From NCBI RefSeq assembly GCF_024198255.1, contig NZ_JAJVKW010000001.1, forward strand, positions 310,001-374,000: a stretch of 64,000 nt of DNA. Reading direction: 5' to 3'. Made by a program: the position numbers and the translations under genes. The notes beneath the pieces are model-generated. The model saw only the letters and a list, made by a program, of their open reading frames with translations, was not told the origin of the DNA and did no database searches. Positions within the stretch are counted from its first letter, which is position 1. The number at the start of each line of letters is the position of its first letter. Below are positions 51,373 through 60,842 of this stretch, piece after piece. Origin of the DNA: Myxococcus guangdongensis (lineage in GTDB: Bacteria; Myxococcota; Myxococcia; Myxococcales; Myxococcaceae).

Positions 51373-52980
51373 TCATGAAGCCGCGGCGGAGAGCGGTGCG
51401 GGCTGCTTCAACGGCAGCAAGAGGGTGAAACATGCACCACCCAGCGACTCGGAGCGGCTGGCCCGCACGGTGCCTCCGTGGCGCTCGAGGATGCCTCGGG
51501 CGATGGCCAATCCCAGCCCCGTCCCCGGACGAGGTCCCTCGCGCCTCCGCCCCGTGACGAAGGGCTGGAACAGCCGGGGCAGCAGCTCCGGAGGGATGCC
51601 CGGCCCGCTGTCCTCCACGAGGACCTGGAGCGTCGTGTCGGATTGAGAGAGCCGGACCTGGAGCCGGGGTCGAGCGACATCCCCCAGCGCGAGCAATGCA
51701 TTCTCCAGCACAATGACAAACACCTGGGAGAGCTGGGATTGGTCCGCTTCCATCGACAGCGGTTCGCCTTCCGCCAGCTCGAAGGACACCTCCGGCGCCA
51801 GGGGGCCCAATCCCTGTCGCGCGGTGGAGTACGCCAGCGCCACGGTGGCATGGACATCCACCCGGCGCAGCTCCAGCGGGCGAGGCCTTCCATAACGCAA
51901 CAGCTCGTCGACGAAGTGGCCCGCACGGGCAATCTGCTCGCGCATGCCCGCCAGCGTGTCCGCGTCCGCGCCCTGGCGCTCCAACAGCTTCAGCTGCGCG
52001 GCGAGCACGCCCAGCGGGTTTCGCACCTCGTGGGCCACGGCCGAGGAGAACTGTCCCAGCTCGGCCAGGCGCGCGGCCTGGTCGGCCCGCGTCTCCTGCT
52101 CCGCCAGCGCCGCCACCAGCTCCGTGCCCGTGGCGCGTCCTCGCAGCAGCCTTCGTCCCAGCCACTCCTGGAGCCCCTGGCGCAGGGGCTCGAAGGCGAG
52201 CGCCGCCAGGGCGAGCAGGAAGAAGGCTCCCGCGCGGTACTCGGCCAGGAAGGGTTGGCCGCTGCCCGCCATCAGCGTCAGCACGCCGAAGAGGAAGCCC
52301 GCGGACAGCACCGCCGCCATCGCCGAGTAGACGAGGCTGCGCTCCAGCAGCCTGCGCTCGGAGGGCGGCTGGTGCGCGTTGATGACGTGCACGAGCACCA
52401 GCAACGAGGCCAGCACCAGGTACATCCCGAAGGGCAGCGCATAGCCCGCGGACAGCAACAGCGCCGTGGCCAGCCCTCCCGAGTACGCGAGCGCGCCGAC
52501 GATGCCCAGGCTGCGCAAGAGCGGCCGACGCTCGGGCGTCTGCTGCCGGTACGCGCGCGCCAGGAGCACCAGGGGCACGCCCGCCGCGGAGACCGACAGC
52601 GCCATGGTGGGCCAGAACAGCGGCCCCCGCTTCATGGCCAAGGGGCCATACAGCGCGTCCGGGAAGAGCGCCCCCACCAGGGTGACGACGGTGGCCACGA
52701 CGTACGCGAGCACCACCAGCCTGGGCGAGCGCTGGCGCGCGACATCCTGCGCGGTGTGGAAGAAGGCGGCGGCGGTGAAGGCGCCACTGGCGGCGAAGCG
52801 CTCACCGAGCCACGCGGCCTGGGGCACGCACAGCAGCAGGAGTGAGCCGCTCCAGAACGCGGTGGCGAGGCAGTACAGCGTCAGCCCCGCGGCGTCCCGG
52901 CCTCGCAGCGCGGCCGTGAAACACAAGAGGAGCGACACCGACAAGACAGGCACGAGGCTGTAGGCGAACAGGGGCCCCAT
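51373..52980 (-). CDS. Membrane-bound sensor histidine kinase
   Basis: This 535-residue kinase has seven or eight transmembrane helices in residues 1-275, forming an integral-membrane sensor module. HisKA follows (H317 in SSAVAHEVRNPLG) and then HATPase_c with the N box (N427 in LENALLALGD), G1 box DSGPGIP (D457) and G2 box GTGLGLAI (about 487-492). There is no HAMP or PAS domain. No response regulator is adjacent, so it is an orphan; possible partners in the window include the NtrC-type regulator at 29727, but nothing links them. ATG 52980 gives a hydrophobic start; the longer frame begins with polar residues. Confidence 0.9.
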   Translation of the reverse strand: MGPLFAYSLVPVLSVSLLLCFTAALRGRDAAGLTLYCLATAFWSGSLLLLCVPQAAWLGERFAASGAFTAAAFFHTAQDVARQRSPRLVVLAYVVATVVTLVGALFPDALYGPLAMKRGPLFWPTMALSVSAAGVPLVLLARAYRQQTPERRPLLRSLGIVGALAYSGGLATALLLSAGYALPFGMYLVLASLLVLVHVINAHQPPSERRLLERSLVYSAMAAVLSAGFLFGVLTLMAGSGQPFLAEYRAGAFFLLALAALAFEPLRQGLQEWLGRRLLRGRATGTELVAALAEQETRADQAARLAELGQFSSAVAHEVRNPLGVLAAQLKLLERQGADADTLAGMREQIARAGHFVDELLRYGRPRPLELRRVDVHATVALAYSTARQGLGPLAPEVSFELAEGEPLSMEADQSQLSQVFVIVLENALLALGDVARPRLQVRLSQSDTTLQVLVEDSGPGIPPELLPRLFQPFVTGRRREGPRPGTGLGLAIARGILERHGGTVRASRSESLGGACFTLLLPLKQPAPLSAAAS

Positions 52981-53060
52981 GGACGGAGTGTGGCAGATGT
53001 TCCTAGTGTGCGCCCCGTCAGCGCCTCGAGGCGCTCCGACGTCACCGGGAGTCACGAGCA

Positions 53061-53930
53061 GTGCGGCATTTCGCGATGGTCGCGGCGGGGGCCACCCTCT
53101 GGGGGTGCTGGTCCCTCTTCCTCCGGCCCGCGGGCCTGTCCTGGGCGCAGAACGCGTTCCTGGCGCTCGTCGCCATGTCGCTGCCGGTGCCCCTGCTGCT
53201 GCGCGGCGCCCCTTTTCATGACCGGCGCGCCACGGTGGCCCTGCTCGTCGTGGCCCTGGCGGACGCGGCCAACATCAGCCTGTTCTTCGCCGCCATGAAG
53301 CGCGGCCCCGTGTCGGTGGCCGTGCTCACGCACTACCTCGCCCCGTTGCTGCTCGCGCTCGCGGCGCCGTGGGTGCTGGGGGAGAGGCGCTCCGTGCGGG
53401 CCCTGGTCGCGGGGCCGGTGACGCTGGTGGGGCTGGTGATGCTCATCGGCCGGCCCGACGGACAGGGGGGAACGGGGATGACGGCGGCGCTCGGCGCGGG
53501 CAGCGCCCTGTTCTTCGCGGCCATCGTCCTGGGGACGAAGGCGGCGACGCGGGCCTACTCGCCGCTGGCGGTGGCCTCGCTGCACGCGCCGGTGTCCGCC
53601 GGGGTGCTGCTGCTCATCGCCGGGACGGACGCGCTGCCGACGGCGTTGGACTCCGCCACCCTCCAGGTCCTCGCCGGGGGCGCGGTGTGCGGCCTTGCGG
53701 GGACGTGCCTCTTCAATGCGGGGCTGAGCCGGGTGCCCACGGCGGCGGCCGGGGCGCTGACGTACCTGGAGCCGCTCACGGCCTCCCTGGTGGGCTGGGC
53801 CGTCTTCTCCGAGGCGCTCACACCGGTGGGCGTGGCGGGGGGACTCCTGGTGCTGGCCGCCGGGGTCTGGGTGGCCTCCGAGCGTCGGGCGCCCGCGTCA
53901 AGCATGGCCCTCCCGTCCGCCACGTCTTGA
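53061..53930 (+). CDS. EamA (DMT) family transporter
   Basis: This 289-residue inner-membrane protein has ten hydrophobic segments and the two EamA halves (for example LVAMSLPVPLLLRG and LNAGLSRVPTAAAGALTYLEPLTASLVGWAVFSE). The conserved P-x-x-x-x-L-T-Y-L-E-P element of the second half is clear. Family members export metabolites or amino acids; the substrate is unknown. GTG 53061 is given; an ATG five codons later (53076) is a possible start. It is divergent from the kinase gene, 80 bp apart. Confidence 0.88.
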   Translation: MRHFAMVAAGATLWGCWSLFLRPAGLSWAQNAFLALVAMSLPVPLLLRGAPFHDRRATVALLVVALADAANISLFFAAMKRGPVSVAVLTHYLAPLLLALAAPWVLGERRSVRALVAGPVTLVGLVMLIGRPDGQGGTGMTAALGAGSALFFAAIVLGTKAATRAYSPLAVASLHAPVSAGVLLLIAGTDALPTALDSATLQVLAGGAVCGLAGTCLFNAGLSRVPTAAAGALTYLEPLTASLVGWAVFSEALTPVGVAGGLLVLAAGVWVASERRAPASSMALPSATS

Positions 53931-54027
53931 AATCTCCACCCAACTCCCCACTTGCAAGGTCGGGGAATCCTTTGGTCCTCTTGGGCCAACGCAGCTCCTC
54001 CCCGCAGCGCCGTACTTGCGACGCCGT

Positions 54028-54582
54028 ATGCCCATGGAAACCGCAGCAGACAGCCGTGAGTACCGCGTCCTCTTCTTCTGCCCCGCGTCGAGCGCGCGGC
54101 TGGAGCGGCTGGAGGCGCCCGTGCGACGGCTGCTGTCGCGCATCCAGGCACCGCCCGCGGAGCTGACGCCCATCCAGGAGTCCGGCGCGCTGTCGGAGGC
54201 GGGGTGGCAGGTGTACCTGGTGCGCTCGCTCACGGAGCGCTCGGCGGCCCAGGCCATGGCCGCGTACGTCAGCGAGGCCACGTGCGCGCTGGCGGCCGAG
54301 GTCGACGCCGAGGTGCTGGGGCTCTATGTGGACGTCTCCGGAGACTCCGCGCGCATCTGTCGCTGCGGGCCGGAGGATGGGCCGGAGACCTTCGCGGGCC
54401 GCAGGCAGGCCGCGCTCAACCGCACGGCCGAGTGGCTGGAGGTCGCGCCGATTCTGCTCTCCGCCATCTTCCAGCTGGACGTGCCGGACGCGGACTACGA
54501 GCCGGACGCGGATGACCGCTACGTGGAGGAGAAGCTTCGCGAGGCGAAAGCCTTGATGGAGCGCTACCGTCAGGGGAAATGA
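54028..54582 (+). CDS. Hypothetical protein co-transcribed with the DTW-domain gene
   Basis: This 184-residue soluble protein (ATG 54028; 54034 is also possible) has no recognised domain. It is mixed alpha/beta, with YRVLFFCPASSARLERLEAP at the start and a helical C-terminus rich in Glu/Ala/Arg. Its stop overlaps the next start by 4 bp (ATGA), so it is translationally coupled to the DTW protein. The coupling is the only functional hint. Confidence 0.78.
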   Translation: MPMETAADSREYRVLFFCPASSARLERLEAPVRRLLSRIQAPPAELTPIQESGALSEAGWQVYLVRSLTERSAAQAMAAYVSEATCALAAEVDAEVLGLYVDVSGDSARICRCGPEDGPETFAGRRQAALNRTAEWLEVAPILLSAIFQLDVPDADYEPDADDRYVEEKLREAKALMERYRQGK

Positions 54583-55196
54583 GGTCTCGAACTCCGGAGG
54601 ACCTCGCGGGCCGCTGTCCGCGCTGCTTCCTGCCGTCCCCGCTGTGCCTGTGCGCCGAGCTGCCGAGCATCCCCACGCGCACGGAGCTGCTCGTCATCCG
54701 TCACCACAAGGAGACGCTCAAGTCGACGAACACCGCGCGCATGGCGGCGCTCGCGCTGCCGCGCTGTCACATCGTCTCGTATGGCTCACCGGGTCAGCGC
54801 TTCGACGCGTCGGTGCTGGAGGATGACGGCTCCACGTGGTTGCTCTTCCCGGACGCGCAGCAGACGGCCGCGCCGGAGGCCGAGAAGCCCCGGCGGCTCA
54901 TCATCCTGGATGGGAGCTGGGGACAGGCGCGCCGCATGGTGCAGCGGCTGCCCGCGCTGCGCAGGCTGCCCGGACTGAAGCTGCCTCCGCCGCCGGTGGA
55001 TTCACGCCGGCTGCGCAGGCCGCCGCATCCGGACGGCATGTCGACGATTGAAGCCATCGCCGGCGCGCTCACGTACCTGGAGGGCGAGGACGTGTCCCAG
55101 CCGCTCTACGACTTGCACGAGACGATGATCGACCGCGTGCTCGCGAGCCGCGGCCGAGGCCCCGCGCCGGCCTGTGACGAGGACGACGAAGACTGA
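54579..55196 (+). CDS. DTW-domain protein, probable tRNA-uridine aminocarboxypropyltransferase
   Basis: This 205-residue protein has an N-terminal cysteine cluster (C-P-R-C-x6-C-L-C), a Lys/His-rich strand VIRHHKETLKSTNTARM, and the DTW-type motif here written I-L-D-G-S-W (residues about 108-113). It also has PPPPVDSRRLRRPPHPDGMSTIEA, as in the family. Members (TapT/TuaA) add the aminocarboxypropyl group of S-adenosylmethionine to uridine 47 or 20 of tRNA. It is joined by a 4 bp overlap to the unknown gene before it. The C-terminal D/E-rich end is probably disordered. Confidence 0.88.
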   Translation: MRSRTPEDLAGRCPRCFLPSPLCLCAELPSIPTRTELLVIRHHKETLKSTNTARMAALALPRCHIVSYGSPGQRFDASVLEDDGSTWLLFPDAQQTAAPEAEKPRRLIILDGSWGQARRMVQRLPALRRLPGLKLPPPPVDSRRLRRPPHPDGMSTIEAIAGALTYLEGEDVSQPLYDLHETMIDRVLASRGRGPAPACDEDDED

Positions 55197-55229
55197 GCGT
55201 CGCGCCGCCTCACGAAGAGGACGGCGGGC

Positions 55230-56672
55230 TCAGCAGGAGGCGCCCTCGGTGCAGCGCGCCTTGCGCATCTGCTCGGCGAACGGCACGGGCTCCAGGAAGC
55301 CGGTGACGCGCGGGCGCTTGAGCTCCGTGCCCGTCTGCGACACGAAGGCCACCGTGGGCAGGCCCTCCACGCCGAAGCGCTCCATCAGCGCGTCGAGCGC
55401 ATCATCGCTGTTCGTCGCGTCGATCTTGATGGTGAGGAACTGCCCCTCGGACGACTGCGAGATGACCTGCGGCGCCGGGTACGTCTCGCGGTCCAGCTCC
55501 TTGCAGGCCGCGCACCAGTCCGCGAAGAAGTCGATGAGCACCGGGCGACCGTCGGCCTTCGCCTGGGCCAGCACCTGGTCGAACGCCTCGCGAGAGAACG
55601 TGGCCTTCTTCGCGGGCATCACGTGGTCCCACGCCCACGCCGGAGCGCGCGGACGCTCCGCCACGCCCAGGCGCACCCACAGCTCACCCACCGGGCCCGC
55701 GTCCAGCGCGCCGCCGCGCACCATCAGCGCTGCCACCACCAGCGCGACACCGAACGCCTTGAACGAGAAGTCGCGCGCGCCCTCCTTGAACGAGCGGTGC
55801 ACCGCGCCCAGGAGCACGCCCACCACCGCGAGCACCCCCGCCAGCGCCGCGCCCGGCAGACGCCCCAGCTCCGCGCCCGCCGCCTTCACCACGTCGCGCG
55901 CCCACGGCGACGCGTCCTTCAGATAGCTGAACGCCAGCGCGACGAGCATGATGCCCAGCACGCTCTTCACCCACTCCATCCACACGCCGCTCTTGGGCAG
56001 CCGCACCGTGGACACACCGAGGATGAAGAACGGCACGCCGATGCCCAACGCGTAGATGAACAGCAGCGAGGCGCCCAGCGTCACGTTCGCCGTCTTCGCC
56101 ACGAAGGCGAGCAACCCCGTGAGCACCGGCCCCGTGCACGGCGCCGCGAGGAAGCCCGACACGCTGCCCATCAGGAACGCGCCCGCCACGCCCGCGCCGC
56201 CCACCGAGTTGAGCCGCGTCTGCAGGCCCGACGGCAGCGCCAGCTCGAACGCGCCGAACATCGACGAGGCCAAGAGCAGCAGGAACACCGCCAGCCCCGT
56301 CACCACCGCGGGGTGCCCCAACATCGAGCCGAACGCCTGGCCCGTCTTCGCCGCCAGGATGCCCAGCCCGCTGAACACCACGCCCATGCCCACGATGTAG
56401 GACGTGGTGAGCAGCATGGCCTTGCCCCGGCTGTCGGCCTTGCGGGCGCCGAAGACGGACACCGTGATCGGGATGAGCGGGTAGACGCAGGGCGTCAGCG
56501 CGGTGAGCAAACCCCCGCCGAAGACGATGGCCGCGCCGAGGAAGAGGCTGCCGGACTCCAGGAAACGCGCCGCGTCGAGCTCGGTGCTGGGGCCGGTGGG
56601 CAACAGCCACGGCACCACCACCACCGCCACGCCGGCCAGTACGGCCATCAACCCGAGCTTCTTGGCATTCAT
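55230..56672 (-). CDS. dsbD: DsbD-like thiol:disulfide interchange protein (lacks N-terminal domain)
   Basis: This 480-residue protein carries reducing power from cytoplasm to periplasm. It has eight or more transmembrane helices with the two membrane Cys in T-P-C62-V-Y-P and A-P-C179-T-G-P, and a C-terminal thioredoxin domain with C387-A-A-C390 in FFADWCAACKELD. The soluble N-terminal alpha domain of E. coli DsbD is missing, so it is closer to the shorter CcdA-thioredoxin type. The C-terminus ends R-C-T-E-G-A-S-C, two further Cys. Start ATG 56672 precedes the first hydrophobic segment directly. It is last in a minus-strand run after the SPFH gene. Confidence 0.9.
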   Translation of the reverse strand: MNAKKLGLMAVLAGVAVVVVPWLLPTGPSTELDAARFLESGSLFLGAAIVFGGGLLTALTPCVYPLIPITVSVFGARKADSRGKAMLLTTSYIVGMGVVFSGLGILAAKTGQAFGSMLGHPAVVTGLAVFLLLLASSMFGAFELALPSGLQTRLNSVGGAGVAGAFLMGSVSGFLAAPCTGPVLTGLLAFVAKTANVTLGASLLFIYALGIGVPFFILGVSTVRLPKSGVWMEWVKSVLGIMLVALAFSYLKDASPWARDVVKAAGAELGRLPGAALAGVLAVVGVLLGAVHRSFKEGARDFSFKAFGVALVVAALMVRGGALDAGPVGELWVRLGVAERPRAPAWAWDHVMPAKKATFSREAFDQVLAQAKADGRPVLIDFFADWCAACKELDRETYPAPQVISQSSEGQFLTIKIDATNSDDALDALMERFGVEGLPTVAFVSQTGTELKRPRVTGFLEPVPFAEQMRKARCTEGASC

Positions 56673-56737
56673 GCGCGCTCTCTTCCGTCGTCCCAGCAAA
56701 AGGGCCCGCTTTGTATACGCAGGCCCCGGCCCGGGGG

Positions 56738-58564
56738 CTACTGCGCCGTGGGGGCAAGCGAGGAGGCGGGCACCTTCAGCCCCGCGGACCGCGCCAGCCC
56801 CATGACGCCCTCCACCGCGGCGGCGATGTAACCAAAGGGATTCGCCCCATCCACCGCCGTGACGTGCACTTCGCCCATCTTCTGCTGGAACGCGGCCGCC
56901 ACCTGGGGAAGCTGCTGCGCCAGCGTCATCTGGATGACCTCCGGGCTGATGGTGTTCTCGATGTCCCGCATCGCCCGGGCCCGCGACAGCTCCAGCTCCT
57001 GCCGCGCGTTCTCCCGCCGCACCTCCAGCTCCGCGATGGCCACCTCCGCCTCGGCGATGCCGCGCCGCGACTGCACCACCTGCAGCTGCGCCTTGAGCTT
57101 CTCGACCTCCTGGAGCTGCTCGGCCAGCTGGCCCTCGTGCCGGGCCGCCGCCTGCTCCTGCTCCCGGCGCAGCCGCTCCAGCTCCATCTGCGCCAGCGCG
57201 TTCTGCTGCTCCTGCTCGCGGCGCAGCCGCTCCAGCTCGATGGCCGCCTTGGCGCCCTCGTTCTCCTGCTCGCGCTGCAGCCGCACCAGCTCGAAGCGCG
57301 CCTGGGCGGCCTCGGCCTCCTGCAACAGCTTCTGCTTCTCCAGCTCCAGCTTCGCGCGGCCCACGTCCGCGTCCTGCTCGCGCTTGAGCTTCTCCAGGCC
57401 GATGCGCGCGCGGGCCCCCTCCAGCTCCTGCTCGCGCGACAGCTTCTCCATCTCCACCTGCGCGCGGCTGGTGGCCAGCTGCCGCTCGGAGACGATCTTC
57501 GCCTCGGAAAGCCGCGCCTCGGCGGTGAGCGCCTCCAGCTTGGACTGCTCGTCCGCCACCTGCTTCTTCTGACGCACGTCCTGCTCGGCGGCGAGCTTGG
57601 TGAGCGCCACCTCGCGCTCCACCGTCGCCTGCTCCTGCTTGAGCGTGCGCTCCTGGGCGAGCTTCGCCTCCGCCACGCGCGCCTCGACGGCCAGCACCTC
57701 CAGCTTGGTTTGCTCGTCCGCGGTCTGCCTGCGCTGGCGGACCTCGTCCTCGGCCTCGAGCTTCTGGAGGCTCAGCTGCCGCTCGGCCTCCGTCTCCTCG
57801 CGGTGGACGAAGCGCTCCTTGGCCAGCTCCGCCTCGCGCGCCTGACGCTCCTGCTCGCGGCGGAAGCGCGCCTGCATGTTCTCGAAGACGGTGGACGACA
57901 GGACGCGCACGTCCTGGATTTCAATCGTGTCCAGCAGCACGCCCCAGCCCGCGTCCGTCGAGTCCTCCAGACGCCCCCGCCCCGACAGCACCGGCGCGAT
58001 TTCGCGCATCAGCTCCGCGGCGATGCCCTCCTTGCGCCGGGACAGGCACTCCTCCACGGACAGGTTGGCCACCAGCCTGCGCGCGGCGCCCACGAACATC
58101 TCGCTGAGCAGCTCCGCCAGCTTCTCCTGCGCCCGCTCCGGGAAGGAGAAGTTCAGCATGCGGAAGGCCACCAGCGGGTCCGCGATGCGGTACACCGCGA
58201 GCCCCGTCACCTGCACGCCCACCTTCTCGCTCGTCACCTGGTCCGCGGTGAAGTGCAGCCGCTGGATGCTGGTGGGAACAATCGCCACCGAGTCGCCCGG
58301 CAGCTTGAAGCAGCTGGCCCCCTGGCCGCTGATGTCGCGCACGCGGCCTCGGCGCATGTGGACCAGGAACTCGCTCGGCCGGGCGGTGATGAGCCCCCAG
58401 CGCTTCATCTTCTCCGGGTCCTCCGCGGGCTTCCCCGCGCGCCAGCCGTCCGAGTAACGGTTCTTATCCATCCCCCCACCGCCAGCCTCCATCCGGACGA
58501 GCTGTGCACGGCCCTGCTCCGACGAATCCGACGATTCCCTCACCCGCTTCGCGTTCGCGCTCAT
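56738..58564 (-). CDS. SPFH/band-7 domain protein with long coiled coil
   Basis: This 608-residue protein starts at ATG 58564 (GGAGG upstream). An SPFH/Band_7 domain fills residues about 60-270 (FLVHMRRGRVRDISGQGA, VGVQVTGLAVYRI, LDTIEIQDVRVLSSTVFENMQARF). About 260 residues of Glu/Arg/Leu-rich coiled coil follow with repeating motifs such as LExLRREQE and KLAAEQDVRQKK, and then a C-terminal flotillin-like end. It has no obvious transmembrane segment, so it may associate with the membrane by the SPFH domain. The probable role is scaffolding in membrane microdomains or vesicles; the repeat length may make it a filament. Confidence 0.85.
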   Translation of the reverse strand: MSANAKRVRESSDSSEQGRAQLVRMEAGGGGMDKNRYSDGWRAGKPAEDPEKMKRWGLITARPSEFLVHMRRGRVRDISGQGASCFKLPGDSVAIVPTSIQRLHFTADQVTSEKVGVQVTGLAVYRIADPLVAFRMLNFSFPERAQEKLAELLSEMFVGAARRLVANLSVEECLSRRKEGIAAELMREIAPVLSGRGRLEDSTDAGWGVLLDTIEIQDVRVLSSTVFENMQARFRREQERQAREAELAKERFVHREETEAERQLSLQKLEAEDEVRQRRQTADEQTKLEVLAVEARVAEAKLAQERTLKQEQATVEREVALTKLAAEQDVRQKKQVADEQSKLEALTAEARLSEAKIVSERQLATSRAQVEMEKLSREQELEGARARIGLEKLKREQDADVGRAKLELEKQKLLQEAEAAQARFELVRLQREQENEGAKAAIELERLRREQEQQNALAQMELERLRREQEQAAARHEGQLAEQLQEVEKLKAQLQVVQSRRGIAEAEVAIAELEVRRENARQELELSRARAMRDIENTISPEVIQMTLAQQLPQVAAAFQQKMGEVHVTAVDGANPFGYIAAAVEGVMGLARSAGLKVPASSLAPTAQ

Positions 58565-58789
58565 GCCTGCCTCCTGGCGGCGCACCCAGGTTGCAGCCCC
58601 CCGGCCAGCCCCACGCCCCTCGGGAAATCAGCCGCTTGCGTGCGGGGGAGCTTCCGAGCCGCCCCATTCCGGACCACCCCGCGCCAGGACGGCGCACCCG
58701 GGTTGATCCACCCCGGCGCAGCCGTTCCGACGCCGACATCCCCTCCTTCCGGCCAGTCCCAGCGGGTCTCTCGTGCGCCTTATGTTCGC

Positions 58790-58817
58790 TTGACCCGAGG
58801 GCACCCGATTTTATAAT
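58790..58817 (+). promoter_or_regulatory. Sigma-70-type promoter of the isc operon
   Basis: TTGACC (58790-58795), a 16-base spacer, TATAAT (58812-58817), 115 bp upstream of iscS. The -10 box is perfect and the -35 has five of six bases. Confidence 0.6.
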
Positions 58818-58818
58818 T

Positions 58819-58831
58819 GACCAGTCCGGTC
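58819..58831. promoter_or_regulatory. Inverted half-sites GACC-N5-GGTC overlapping the isc promoter
   Basis: GACC (58819-58822) and GGTC (58828-58831) flank AGTCC, immediately after the -10 box. TTGACC is repeated at -35 and here. The position suits a repressor such as an Rrf2/IscR-type Fe-S sensor, but no such gene is in the window. Confidence 0.35.
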
Positions 58832-58931
58832 CACATTCATGTGTGACGGTGTATGCCCGCCGCAGCGCGCCCCTGGGTGGCGCCGGGGTGCGGGGGCAGT
58901 CGCAAGCCCCTTCAGGAAGGTGTGGGACGCA

Positions 58932-60296
58932 ATGGTGAAGCTGCCGATCTACATGGACAACCACGCCACCACGCCGATGGATCCGCGCGTGCTGGACGTG
59001 ATGCTTCCCTATCTGCGCGAGGACTTCGGCAACGCGTCCAGCCGCAACCATGTGTTCGGCTGGAAGGCCGAGGCGGCGGTGAAGAAGGCCCGCCAGCAGG
59101 TGGCGGAGCTCATCGGCGCGACGGACCAGGAGATCGTCTTCACCTCCGGCGCCACCGAGTCCGACAACCTGGCCATCAAGGGGGTCATCGAGTACTACAA
59201 GTCGAAGGGTGACCACATCATCACCCTGAAGACCGAGCACAAGGCCATCCTGGACACCTGCAAGCGCCTGGAGCGCGTGCGTCAGGAGCGCCTGGACGAG
59301 CTCAAGCTGCTTCGCCTGTCGCAGCTCGCCGAGCGCGACGTGTCGCCCGAGGAAGTGGCGGAGCTGGCGGCGAAGCACGACGTGGAGAACGACGCGACGT
59401 ACAAGAAGTGGGCGGACATGCCCACCGGCGGCGCGCGCGTGACGTACCTGGACGTGGAGCAGGACGGCCGCGTCAACCTGGAGAAGCTCGAGGAGGCGAT
59501 GACGCCTCGCACCGTGCTGGTCTCCATCATGTTCGTGAACAACGAGATCGGCGTGGTGCAGCCGGTCGCGGAGATTGGCGCGCTGTGCCGCAAGAAGGGC
59601 ATCCTCTTCCACTGCGACGCGGTGCAGGGCATCGGCAAGGTGCCCTTCGATGTCGAGGCCATGAAGGTGGACCTGGCCTCCATCACCTCGCACAAGATGT
59701 ACGGCCCCAAGGGCATCGGCGCCCTGTACGTGCGTCGCAAGCCGCGCGTGCGCATCGCCCCCATCATCGACGGCGGCGGTCATGAGCGCGGCATGCGCTC
59801 GGGCACGCTCAACGTGTCGGCCATCGTCGGCTTCGGCCACGCGGCGCAGCTGGCGCGCGAGGAGCTGGCCGAGGAGTCCGCGCGAATCCTCCGGCTGCGC
59901 GAGAAGCTGCGCAAGGGCCTCACGGACGCGCTGGACATGACCATCATCAACGGCTCGCTGGAGCACCGCCTGCCGGGCAACCTCAACATCTCCTTCGCCC
60001 ACGCCGAGGGCGAGTCCCTGATGATGGGCATCAAGGACGTGGCGGTGTCATCCGGCTCCGCGTGCACGTCCGCCTCGCTGGAGCCCTCGTATGTGCTGCG
60101 CGCCTTGGGCGTGGACGAGGAGCTGGCGCACAGCTCCATCCGCTTCGGCCTGGGGCGCTTCACCACGGAGGAAGAGGTCGACTACGTCGTCCAGCTCGTC
60201 GTGGACAAGGTGCGCAAGCTGCGAGACATGAGCCCGCTGTACGAGATGGCCAAGGAAGGCATCGACCTCAAGAGCATCGAGTGGACGGCGCATTAG
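58932..60296 (+). CDS. iscS: Cysteine desulfurase IscS with an internal insertion
   Basis: This 454-residue PLP enzyme removes sulfur from cysteine for Fe-S clusters and tRNA thiolation. It has the PLP Lys K255 in [10 protein letters not shown]103 in TEHKAIL and the mobile-loop Cys C378 in [21 protein letters not shown], as in group I desulfurases. It is about 50 residues longer than E. coli IscS. The extra part lies between LERV (about 116) and the strand [10 protein letters not shown] (about 170), giving a charged helical insertion. It is the first gene of iscS-iscU-iscA-hscB-hscA-fdx; iscR is absent. ATG 58932 gives the conserved start [12 protein letters not shown]. Confidence 0.95.
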   Translation: MVKLPIYMDNHATTPMDPRVLDVMLPYLREDFGNASSRNHVFGWKAEAAVKKARQQVAELIGATDQEIVFTSGATESDNLAIKGVIEYYKSKGDHIITLKTEHKAILDTCKRLERVRQERLDELKLLRLSQLAERDVSPEEVAELAAKHDVENDATYKKWADMPTGGARVTYLDVEQDGRVNLEKLEEAMTPRTVLVSIMFVNNEIGVVQPVAEIGALCRKKGILFHCDAVQGIGKVPFDVEAMKVDLASITSHKMYGPKGIGALYVRRKPRVRIAPIIDGGGHERGMRSGTLNVSAIVGFGHAAQLAREELAEESARILRLREKLRKGLTDALDMTIINGSLEHRLPGNLNISFAHAEGESLMMGIKDVAVSSGSACTSASLEPSYVLRALGVDEELAHSSIRFGLGRFTTEEEVDYVVQLVVDKVRKLRDMSPLYEMAKEGIDLKSIEWTAH

Positions 60297-60316
60297 CGCG
60301 CCTTCCCGGGCAGACA

Positions 60317-60335
60317 GGGGAGCGCATGGCTCCCC
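60317..60335 (+). promoter_or_regulatory. Intercistronic hairpin between iscS and iscU
   Basis: GGGGAGC and GCTCCCC form a 7 bp stem around GCATG in the 98 bp gap. It may stabilise or process the transcript, changing the iscS to iscU ratio. Confidence 0.35.
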
Positions 60336-60394
60336 GGACGGTGGGCATTGCTCGCCGGAACCTTTGGTGAGAAGCATCGGTTGAAGGAGTTGGC

Positions 60395-60796
60395 ATGGCT
60401 TACAGCGACAAGGTCATCGACCACTACGAGAACCCCCGCAACGTCGGGACGATGGACAAGGAAGACCCGAACGTCGGGACGGGTCTGGTCGGCGCGCCCG
60501 CGTGCGGCGACGTGATGCGCCTGCAGTTGAAGATCTCGGACGACGGCCTCATCGAGGACGCGCGGTTCAAGACCTTCGGCTGTGGCTCCGCCATCGCGTC
60601 CTCGTCGCTCGTCACCGAGTGGGTGAAGGGCAAGACGGTGGACCAGGCGATGACCATCTCCAACAAGGACGTGGCCCGCGAGCTGGCGCTGCCGCCGGTC
60701 AAGATCCACTGCTCGGTCCTCGCCGAGGACGCCATCAAGGCGGCCATCGAGGACTTCAAGAAGAAGCGCGCCGCGCGCAAGGCCCAGGCATCTTAA
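60395..60796 (+). CDS. iscU: Iron-sulfur cluster scaffold IscU
   Basis: This 133-residue scaffold assembles [2Fe-2S] and [4Fe-4S] clusters from IscS sulfur. The ligands are present: C37 and D39 in APACGDVM, C63 in FGCGSAIASSS, H105 and C106 in PPVKIHC. The HscA-binding L-P-P-V-K motif is at residues 99-103. A strong AAGGAG precedes ATG 60395. A short basic tail (KKKRAARKAQAS) ends the protein. It acts with the hscB/hscA chaperones encoded downstream in the same operon. Confidence 0.97.
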   Translation: MAYSDKVIDHYENPRNVGTMDKEDPNVGTGLVGAPACGDVMRLQLKISDDGLIEDARFKTFGCGSAIASSSLVTEWVKGKTVDQAMTISNKDVARELALPPVKIHCSVLAEDAIKAAIEDFKKKRAARKAQAS

Positions 60797-60842
60797 GTCC
60801 TGGGAGCACGGTGCTCTTCACATGACTCCAGGAGGTGAACCC

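Larger units (their letters stand above)
58565..58931. other. 367 bp divergent region between the SPFH gene and the isc operon
   Basis: No gene is seen. It holds a clear promoter for iscS (58790-58817) and an overlapping half-site pair (58819-58831). The rest, roughly 58565-58789, would carry the SPFH promoter, which I could not define. Confidence 0.5.
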
